Shown: positions 6,401 to 11,971 of the stretch, one piece after another
Numbering within the stretch: the stretch's first letter is position 1
Layout: the number at the start of each line of letters is the position of its first letter
From: Promethearchaeota archaeon
GTDB taxonomy: Archaea; Asgardarchaeota; Lokiarchaeia; Sigynarchaeales; SOKP01
Direction of reading: 5' to 3'
Length of the DNA: 11,971 bases
Assembly: GCA_030620005.1 (NCBI GenBank)
Contig: JAUXAJ010000158.1
Span: forward strand, 1-11,971
Position numbers and translations under genes: made by a program
The notes under the pieces: generated by a model
Seen by the model: only the letters and a program-made list of their open reading frames with translations
Databases searched by the model: none
What the model was told of the DNA's origin: nothing

Positions 6401-9400
6401 AGAACTTTATATCTTTGGCCTGACGGTACCCCAATCATTAATCGGACCGTGATTAATAGCGAATATAACCTAACATTTGTGCTAAACAAACCATATGCGG
6501 CGTTTGAAGCATTATTATGCTTTAGCGGGTCGGGTATCTTATCGCCGTTATCAACCAGTTCAACTCAATACCTCGACAAGGATACTGACGATTTAGTAGG
6601 TACGGGACCTTTTGTATACGACGAATATATTCCAAATAGCAAGGTTGTTTTTCACGGTTTTGACGATTATTGGGCGGGAGCACCCAAGATCACGAATTTG
6701 ACCTTTTTAATCGTTCCGGACGAATATCAAAGAAACCTATTATTATTGTATGGCGTTGTAGATTACATTAAAAACCCATCTTCTTCTTTCTTGGTGAATT
6801 TTACCAACGATCCTCATATTAGCCTTACTGAACCTTGTCCAAGTCAAATAGGTAATTATCTTGGAATGAACAACAAGCAAATTAATAAAACGATGAGACA
6901 AGCGATTTCGTTTGCGATTAACTACTCGTACATCATTAACGAAATCATGAATGGTGAAGCAGTAAGATTGAACTCTTCCATTCCAGAATCCATGCCGTAC
7001 GCTAACTGGACTAATAATTTTCCTACATTTAATATAACAAAAGCGAGAATGATATTTAAGAATGCGGGTATTCGTCAAGGTTTAGATCCGTACAACGATA
7101 CAGCATGGTTAATGGAAGCGTCTTCTAATCCAATTGCGACATATAATTATTCTTATAATACAGGAAGTCAATTTAGGGAAGAAACTGGCAATTTAATCGA
7201 ACAAAATCTAGCGTTAATCGGAATTAACGTAACAGTTATAGAAATGAGCTGGTCCGAATATTCGGGTAGATTATTCAATATGTATGGCTATAGCAACGAC
7301 ATGTTGCAATTATTTTCTATTGGGTGGCTTCCAGATTTAAACGATCCAAGCAGTGTTCTTAACATGTTATACTCTAACACATCCAACTGCAATTTTGCTC
7401 AAGTCAATGATCCATTTTTAGAGCTCAACATGTCGTTAGGCTTGGCTTACACTAACTCAACCGTCAGAAAACAAATTTACGACGAAATCCAACGATACTT
7501 AGTCGAGGATCTCATGCCCTACGCGTATTTTTTTGTTGGTCTTCAAACTGGTGCTCACCGCATTGAATACACTGGATTTCAACCCAATCCCTTGGGAAAA
7601 GCATGGTTTTACAACGTTGAATCGACTAAAATTTATATTGACGGTAGTGCCACTGGAAGTGGAGCTCAAAACTGGACCTGGGCTGCGAGCCAACCATGGT
7701 GCAAAGGTAGTGGAACTTGGGGTGACCCGTACATCATTGAAAACGTTACCATTAATGGAGACAACTATAGCAACTGCGTTCGTATTGAGAATTCGATTGG
7801 TATTTACTTCGTGATTAAAAATTGTACGTTATTCAATACTGCCGAAGATAAAACCGGTATCTCCTTGGAAAATGTATCTAATGGATTAATTCAGGATTGT
7901 GTTATTCACGATACTTATTTTGGCATAGTCATTAAGGGAAATAGTTTCAACAATACTATTTTAGAGAATGAGATATTTAATACAGAAACTGGAGTTGGTA
8001 GAGCAGGAATCTTAATGGTAAATAGCACCAACAATAATATTACAAACAACGACGTTTATTTCAATGAGTATGGAATTGTGATGATAAATTCAACTAATAA
8101 CCGGATATGTAATAATACATTTAATAATAACACCAATACAGGAATTACCTTGCGTTCTAACTGTCATGATAACTACCTCTTTAATAATACTATTAATTAT
8201 AACGGAATGTATGGATTAGTTGTAGATAACAACTGTAATAATAATACTATCTTTAAGAATGTATTGAATTTTAATAATGATTACGGGATTGTTATAAATG
8301 ATAATTGTAATTATACTAAAATCCTGAATAATACGGCTAATTATAACGTTCAAGCGGGAATATTTATTCAAAATAATTGCAATAATAGCACCGTGTCGAA
8401 TAATAGCGCATGTTATACTGTAAACCTTGGGGGAGAAGGGATAAGAATCGATATTGATTGCAATTACAACACGATTTCGGGGAACTTGGCTTGCTTTAAT
8501 GGCCATGGTATATATATTCTTTCAAACGATAATACGATATTGGGAAATACCCTAAGTAATAATAGTGGCTATGGCATGAGGATTGACGGTCATTATAATA
8601 ACATTTCAGGAAATATCGCAAGTAATAACTCTGAAGCCGGAATTAGTTTACAATCTAGTCATGATAACACGATCTCAAATAATACATGTGCAAATAATCA
8701 ATTATTTGGAATTTACATGATTAGTTCAAACGATAATACGATCTCAAATAATACGTGTGCAAATAATAATTTATTTGGAATTTACATGACTAGTGGGAGC
8801 TATAATAACACTGTAATAGGAAATGAGATATACAATACAGAAACTGGAGTTGGTGGAGCAGGAATCTTAATGCAAAATTGCGATTACAATAATATTACGG
8901 GAAATGACATTAGTGGAATTAATAACGGAAATGGCATACAGCTATCAAATTGCAGTTATACGATAATTTCTAAAAATACGATTAAGGATATCTCAGAACA
9001 CGCCATTCATTTAGATAATTGCCCAAATGCTACTATTTCATACAATAACTTAAGTTATTCTGAAAATGGAATGAACATTCATAATAGTAATGACATGAAC
9101 ATTTTTGAGAACAATCTTACCTTTAATATCCATAACGGAATCATGTTAACCAATTGTCACGAGAACAACATTACGAACAACGAGGCTTATTTCAATGAGT
9201 TTGGAATCCTGCTAATAAATTCAAGTAATAACCGGATATGTAATAATACAGCTAATAATAGCACCAATATCGGAATTTCATTGTATTCTTACTGCAGCGA
9301 AAATTACCTCTTTAATAATACTATTAATTATAATGGAATGTCGGGAATAGAAGTAGAAAATAATTGTCACAATAATACTATCTTTAAGAACGTCATGAAT

Positions 9401-11971
9401 TTTAACAATAATTATGGGATTTTCATTAATGACAATTGTAATTATACCAAAATGTTGAATAATACAGCCAATTATAACGTTCAAACGGGAATATATATCG
9501 AAAATAATTGCAATAATAGCACTATCTCGAATAATAGCGCATGTTATGCTGTAAATTTTGGGGGAGAAGGGATAAGAATCGATATTAATTGCAATAACAA
9601 CATGATTTCGGGGAACTTGATTTGCTTTAATGGCAGAGGTATATACATTCTTTCAGACGATAATGAAATATTAGGAAACACCTTACTTAATAATATCAAT
9701 GGATTGAGGGTGGATGGTAAATATAATAAAATTTTAGGAAATATGGCATATAATAACACTGAAAGCGGAATTAATTTACATTCTAGTCATGATAACATTA
9801 TCTCAAATAATACGTGTGCAAATACTCAATTATTTGGAATCTACCTGGTTAGTGGGAGCTATAATAACACTGTAATAGGAAATATAATACTTGACAGTAA
9901 TTATTTAGGAATATTTTTAAATGCAAATGTCAATGAAACCATTGTCGCTCAAAATAAATTGATTAATAACTACGTAGGATTGGCTGTAGTTGACCTCAGT
10001 TACGATAACGTGATATATTCGAACGAATTTATTGGAAGTTCTATTCTGCAGGCAATGGATAATGGAACGAACACGCAATGGGACAATGGAAGTATTGGCA
10101 ATTACTGGAGCGATTATACGGGCATTGATGCAGACGACGATAATATTGGCGATGCTCCTTACAACATATCGGGTACCGCAATGAGTCAAGATATTTATCC
10201 AATATGGGACGACGGGGATGATTTACCACCAATCATTAACATTGTTAATCCTCTCCCACAAGAGATGTGTGGCGAATCTGCTCCAAGTTTCATTATCGAA
10301 ATAACAGACGATAGTTCAATTGCTTCAATGTGGTACTCATTAAATCTCGGAGCTACTAATATTACTTTCACTGAGAATGGAACAATACATCAATTTATTT
10401 GGAACTTGTATGGAGAAGGAAACATCACAATTCAATTCTATGCTAGAGATGAATTTGGGCACATTGGATTTTCAGATGTTGAGATTAGAAAGGACGCTTC
10501 ACCACCGAGCATTACAATTAACACGCCTAATACAAATGATCTATACAACTCAACTGCGCCAAGTTTCAATATTACGATAACGGATGTTAATTTCAATTCA
10601 AGCTGGTATTCGTTATATGACGGTACTTGGTCAGCAAACAATACTTTTGAAGGAAATACAGGTATTATTGATCATTCTATATGGCTGGCATGTGCAAATG
10701 GAACAATAATTATCAGATTCTTTGCAAACGATACTTCCAATCAAATTCAACATGAAGATGTGACTGTATTAAAAGATAGCAGTGCACCAACTATTACGAT
10801 AAACACGCCATTTTCAAACGATATATTTAGAGAAAATGCACCTGATTTTAATGTTACTATCGTTGACTATTATTTAGATGAAACCTGGTACATGTTAATT
10901 AATGCTAGCAATCCATCAGATCGTTCTGGAAATTATACATTCTCAGGAACGATAGATACAATTGATTTGCAAGCATGGGCTTCATTTGAGAACGGAACGA
11001 TATTAATCAGGTTCTTTGCTAATGATACTTTAGGTAATCTTAATTTCAAGGATGTGATAGTTAGAAAAGATATCATTCAGCCAGGAATTTCGGTACAATC
11101 ACCCAATCCTAACGAAATAATTGGAAAAACAGCACCAAATTTCATTATAAATGTTGCTGAGCCTAATTTGGATACACTATGGTATACCATCGATGGAGGC
11201 ATTACAAATAAAACGTTTACAAGCAATATTTCAATAGATCAAGCGTTGTGGAATGCTCTTCCAAATGGAACTGTAGTCATAAAATTTTATGCTAACGATA
11301 CTGCTGGAAACATTAACTTCGCAGAAGTATTTGTTCGAAAAGATATTATAGATCCAACGATCACGATTAATTTACCGAATAAAAATGACATTTTTGACGA
11401 ATTGGCTCCAAGTTATGATGTTGTCAGTATAGATCCATTCTTAGATGATACATGGTATGGATTATTTAACGGATCTGAGTGGTCGCAAAACATTTCATTT
11501 TCAAGTACTACAGGAAACATAAATCAAGCATTATGGGATGCACTTCCAAACGGAACGATAACGATCAGGTTCTATGCTAATGATACAGCTGGAAACATTA
11601 ACTTTACAGATGTAATTGTTCATAGGGATATCATGGCACCGATTATTACGATTAATACTCCTGAATTTCTTGACTTATTTGGTGGAAATGCACCACAATT
11701 TGATTTAACCATTATTGAAGGGAACTTAGACACGACATGGTACATGCTTAAAAATGATTCAATCTCAACGCAGAATTTCACATTTACAGGGTTAACAGAA
11801 TCTATAAATGAAACATTATGGGATCAATTTACTGCTACTGGTAATGTCACTATGATCTTCTACGCAAACGATACTTTTGGTCATATTAGTTCAGTAAATG
11901 TTACGGTAGAAAAAAACATTGTTGCTCCAGTCATTACAATTACATATCCTCTTCCAAATAAGGTATGTGGA
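3359..11971 (+). CDS. Giant secreted beta-helix / SBP_bac_5 / Ig-like surface protein, partial at right edge (at least 2871 aa)
   Basis: Reading from ATG 3359, every codon to the right edge was translated and no stop was found. The gene is therefore real, very long and truncated only by the window. Domain order by residue: signal peptide 1-31; right-handed beta-helix cassette 82-892; family 5 extracellular solute-binding domain 902-1421; second beta-helix cassette 1422-2283; Ig-like modules from 2290 to the end. The protein is very rich in Asn and in N-x-S/T sequons, as expected for an exported, N-glycosylated archaeal surface protein. There is no lipobox cysteine after the signal segment (the first Cys is C83), so lipid anchoring at the N-terminus is unlikely. 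Any membrane or cell-wall anchor must lie beyond the window. The solute-binding domain suggests capture of a peptide-like or similar ligand, but no ABC permease or ATPase is nearby. A role as adhesin or receptor is equally possible. The gene carries several in-frame internal duplications. Confidence 0.95.
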   Translation, partial: MKKEKKIATLLIILVFLIVGVLHQTSQLSSSMDDFLRAKDILNEKNDERREPTLKLSGHWTLHNVIIHPLGFNFTDAVSAGWCSGDGSWGTPYVIENVTFDAQSSDSGLTIAYYYSTVYFIIKNCTFINSGSDHDNAGLTLYYTSNGKIINNTFTNNQIGLILSNSQNNTVADNTVYDNDYIGIALDNGDNNNLSLNEVYDNDFVGIALSSYSENNAVSENTASDSQYGICLDQSTNNNVSGNDVYYNDLAGIGLNNSNHNSFWNNTANNNDGDGIRLEYSHNNTITGNNVTNNDNNGIVLENSENNNITGNKMVSNNMGINIMADSNGNLLFNNTITDNDDLGINSFQNNYNNISNNIVSNSESGIEIAECGFYRLIENDVYNNDHDGIGIVYSNNITIHDNFVKNNTYGIYIIESHDINVMGNNVTDCDDGINVVESHDINVTGNNVTDCHYGIYLFEGSDFHVEGNNMTNCGIFLETEFRGSLAQLLTNKIENNLVNNRAVYYYASELGLGGNNFTNPGQIILVNCNDTVITELNINHTTCAIALYFCVNTTITHNSLKDNNGGGIFMEYCKESTIEYNNISVKRGPDIDIWECTKAKISGNILAGMGLILLVSVLDDLLSNDVDNTNTVKGRPIYYYENKTGLGTSDFIDAGQIHLVNCTDSIIENINFPKGAHGVLLDFCNNITVFNNSFSDAGVGVLLGYCNNSKISENTIHNVTIGIVTFYSNDNSFFKNNVSMSEVVGILIQWYSNNNTVSENTLNKNYYGILLQLGCNYTTIIGNNITENADTGILLQVNCHNNTISGNNIYNTNDVGLTIGSGTSDNMAFNNYFVGNSENARDDGTNNAWDNGTIGNYWDDYSGRDWNDDGIGEDPYDIPGSAGSQDNYPIWNDGIDINNLPEVLIFGTKYGIYSLDPHYAWDTASIDVIDQVVESLFAYNLSDPQLSMVPRLAKEMGNWSIDNINYTVELRQGVLFHDGSNFNASSVEWNFNRLAYFMNISGSLPGDTYLIQFRTLYLWPDGTPIINRTVINSEYNLTFVLNKPYAAFEALLCFSGSGILSPLSTSSTQYLDKDTDDLVGTGPFVYDEYIPNSKVVFHGFDDYWAGAPKITNLTFLIVPDEYQRNLLLLYGVVDYIKNPSSSFLVNFTNDPHISLTEPCPSQIGNYLGMNNKQINKTMRQAISFAINYSYIINEIMNGEAVRLNSSIPESMPYANWTNNFPTFNITKARMIFKNAGIRQGLDPYNDTAWLMEASSNPIATYNYSYNTGSQFREETGNLIEQNLALIGINVTVIEMSWSEYSGRLFNMYGYSNDMLQLFSIGWLPDLNDPSSVLNMLYSNTSNCNFAQVNDPFLELNMSLGLAYTNSTVRKQIYDEIQRYLVEDLMPYAYFFVGLQTGAHRIEYTGFQPNPLGKAWFYNVESTKIYIDGSATGSGAQNWTWAASQPWCKGSGTWGDPYIIENVTINGDNYSNCVRIENSIGIYFVIKNCTLFNTAEDKTGISLENVSNGLIQDCVIHDTYFGIVIKGNSFNNTILENEIFNTETGVGRAGILMVNSTNNNITNNDVYFNEYGIVMINSTNNRICNNTFNNNTNTGITLRSNCHDNYLFNNTINYNGMYGLVVDNNCNNNTIFKNVLNFNNDYGIVINDNCNYTKILNNTANYNVQAGIFIQNNCNNSTVSNNSACYTVNLGGEGIRIDIDCNYNTISGNLACFNGHGIYILSNDNTILGNTLSNNSGYGMRIDGHYNNISGNIASNNSEAGISLQSSHDNTISNNTCANNQLFGIYMISSNDNTISNNTCANNNLFGIYMTSGSYNNTVIGNEIYNTETGVGGAGILMQNCDYNNITGNDISGINNGNGIQLSNCSYTIISKNTIKDISEHAIHLDNCPNATISYNNLSYSENGMNIHNSNDMNIFENNLTFNIHNGIMLTNCHENNITNNEAYFNEFGILLINSSNNRICNNTANNSTNIGISLYSYCSENYLFNNTINYNGMSGIEVENNCHNNTIFKNVMNFNNNYGIFINDNCNYTKMLNNTANYNVQTGIYIENNCNNSTISNNSACYAVNFGGEGIRIDINCNNNMISGNLICFNGRGIYILSDDNEILGNTLLNNINGLRVDGKYNKILGNMAYNNTESGINLHSSHDNIISNNTCANTQLFGIYLVSGSYNNTVIGNIILDSNYLGIFLNANVNETIVAQNKLINNYVGLAVVDLSYDNVIYSNEFIGSSILQAMDNGTNTQWDNGSIGNYWSDYTGIDADDDNIGDAPYNISGTAMSQDIYPIWDDGDDLPPIINIVNPLPQEMCGESAPSFIIEITDDSSIASMWYSLNLGATNITFTENGTIHQFIWNLYGEGNITIQFYARDEFGHIGFSDVEIRKDASPPSITINTPNTNDLYNSTAPSFNITITDVNFNSSWYSLYDGTWSANNTFEGNTGIIDHSIWLACANGTIIIRFFANDTSNQIQHEDVTVLKDSSAPTITINTPFSNDIFRENAPDFNVTIVDYYLDETWYMLINASNPSDRSGNYTFSGTIDTIDLQAWASFENGTILIRFFANDTLGNLNFKDVIVRKDIIQPGISVQSPNPNEIIGKTAPNFIINVAEPNLDTLWYTIDGGITNKTFTSNISIDQALWNALPNGTVVIKFYANDTAGNINFAEVFVRKDIIDPTITINLPNKNDIFDELAPSYDVVSIDPFLDDTWYGLFNGSEWSQNISFSSTTGNINQALWDALPNGTITIRFYANDTAGNINFTDVIVHRDIMAPIITINTPEFLDLFGGNAPQFDLTIIEGNLDTTWYMLKNDSISTQNFTFTGLTESINETLWDQFTATGNVTMIFYANDTFGHISSVNVTVEKNIVAPVITITYPLPNKVCG
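4604..4735 (+). repeat. Two tandem 66-bp units (22 aa, one beta-helix coil each)
   Basis: The units at 4604-4669 and 4670-4735 both begin ESHDINV and continue GNNVTDC. Their first 21 bases are identical. A third, more diverged coil (EGSDFHVEGNNMTNC) follows. The unit length equals one coil of the helix, so the array probably grew by whole-coil duplication. Confidence 0.85.
4862..5512 (+). repeat. Duplicated block inside beta-helix 1, spaced 402 bp
   Basis: Copy 1 (4862-5113) and copy 2 (5264-5512) align with a constant 402-base (134-aa) offset from the YYY motif (4871 and 5273) through GQI-LVNC to the FC turn (5009 and 5411). One codon is then lost. The copies are clearly diverged at the protein level, so this is an old duplication. 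The YYY...AGQI-LVNC element is a recurrent signature in archaeal NosD-like surface proteins. Confidence 0.8.
6062..7621 (+). other. Family 5 extracellular solute-binding domain (SBP_bac_5), residues 902-1421
   Basis: About 520 residues match a full-length oligopeptide/dipeptide-type binding protein. Key stretches in order are LAKEMGNW and VELRQGVLFHDGSNFNASSV (near residues 953-989), GTGPFVYDEY followed by FDDYWAGAPKI (1081-1107), YLGMNNKQ with RQAISFAIN (1167-1188), SIPESMPYAN, KARMIFKNAGI, NLIEQNLALIGINVTVIE, GWLPDLNDPSS (1322-1332), and RKQIYDEIQRYLVEDLMPYAY before the end. These are the conserved blocks of the family, so the domain looks complete and foldable. In bacteria and archaea such proteins deliver peptides, nickel, sugars or other solutes to ABC importers. 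The ligand cannot be told from sequence. It lacks its own signal peptide because it is internal to the giant protein. Confidence 0.9.
8039..9883 (+). repeat. Segmental duplication in beta-helix 2, copies 1131 bp apart
   Basis: Copy A (8039-8824) and copy B (9170-9883) align at a constant offset of 1131 bases (377 aa) across ITNN-YFNE, RICNNT, YLFNNTINYNGM, NTIFKNV, NNSACY and GGEGIRIDI. The offset drops to 1128 after one lost codon near 8570, then to 1059 because copy A has an extra 69-bp coil. Both copies end at SGSYNNTVIGN. Similarity is high in both DNA and protein, so the event is more recent than the 402-bp one. Confidence 0.9.
8660..8797 (+). repeat. Two tandem 69-bp units (23 aa, one coil) in copy A
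   Basis: The units at 8660-8728 and 8729-8797 both contain DNTISNNTCAN-LFGIYM. They differ at only a few bases. The corresponding place in copy B (near 9788-9856) has a single unit, so either copy A gained one coil or copy B lost one after the larger duplication. Confidence 0.88.
10226..11971 (+). other. Array of Ig-like modules, six complete and a seventh cut by the edge
   Basis: The modules start at 10226, 10502, 10784, 11078, 11351, 11636 and 11924, each about 91-98 residues. The common pattern is P-ITI-TP at the start, then APxFxxxI, a WY pair, an NGT-I-I-F-AND turn, and a closing V-V-KD. This resembles bacterial and archaeal Ig-like (big-type) beta-sandwich repeats, which usually form stalks and present adhesive or binding domains away from the cell. 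Modules 4 and 5 share an almost identical C-terminal half (QALW-ALPNGT, FYANDTAGNINF), showing recent duplication or exchange. Confidence 0.85.

Larger units (their letters stand above)
7622..10207 (+). other. Right-handed parallel beta-helix cassette 2 (NosD/PbH1-like), residues 1422-2283
   Basis: This cassette starts directly after the solute-binding domain with KIYIDG and the opening motif WCKGSGTWGDPYIIENVTING (1447-1466). It runs through more than 25 coils of about 23-24 residues and ends with the cap AMDNGTNTQW to GNYWSDYTG to YPIW. Consecutive coils carry a Cys at the same turn. The centre is a large segmental duplication. Opening and closing motifs match those of cassette 1, so the two cassettes are related modules. 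Confidence 0.87.

Noticed and set aside
6743..7078. Minus-strand 111-codon frame inside the giant gene
   Set aside because: It lies antisense to the conserved solute-binding domain and looks like a chance open frame. The same applies to the other short minus-strand frames across 3800-10650.
8039..9883. The 1131-bp-spaced duplication considered as a mobile element
   Set aside because: It is in frame, has no terminal inverted repeats or transposase, and its ends coincide with beta-helix coils.

Overview
The window is AT-rich archaeal DNA. It looks like an Asgard archaeon, most probably of the Lokiarchaeia (Promethearchaeota). That is an inference from gene content: tandem HEAT/LRR proteins, a PD-(D/E)XK protein of the DUF3782 type, and a giant secreted protein built from NosD-like beta-helix cassettes and Ig-like modules. 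There is no rRNA, tRNA or other marker here to prove it.

Layout. On the minus strand at the left edge is a truncated HEAT-repeat gene (1-284). It lies 87 bases downstream of a complete HEAT + leucine-rich-repeat gene (372-1874), and the two are paralogues whose N-termini align without gaps. A 395-base divergent intergenic region follows (1875-2269). On the plus strand come a small coiled-coil/PD-(D/E)XK protein (2270-2905) and a 453-base AT-rich intergenic region. That region carries four tandem 17-bp repeats and a good TATA box.

From 3359 to the right edge there is one uninterrupted reading frame of 2871 codons with no stop. It was translated by eye codon by codon, and it fills about 72% of the window. 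It encodes a signal peptide, a right-handed beta-helix cassette, a full-length family 5 extracellular solute-binding domain (SBP_bac_5, the oligopeptide/dipeptide-binding type), a second beta-helix cassette, and at least six Ig-like modules of about 91-98 residues. A seventh module is cut by the edge. Each beta-helix cassette has its own opening motif (WC-G-G-W-PY-IEN) and closing motif (GNYW-DY...YPIW), so the solute-binding domain sits between two complete cassettes.

How the genes may work together. The giant protein is predicted to be exported and displayed outside the cell, acting as an elongated scaffold with one embedded ligand-binding domain. No ABC permease or ATPase gene is in the window, so coupling to transport is not shown. 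The HEAT/LRR proteins are predicted cytosolic interaction scaffolds on the other strand, with no visible link to the giant gene. The most interesting item is the giant fusion and its nested internal duplications (402, 66, about 1131 and 69 bp).
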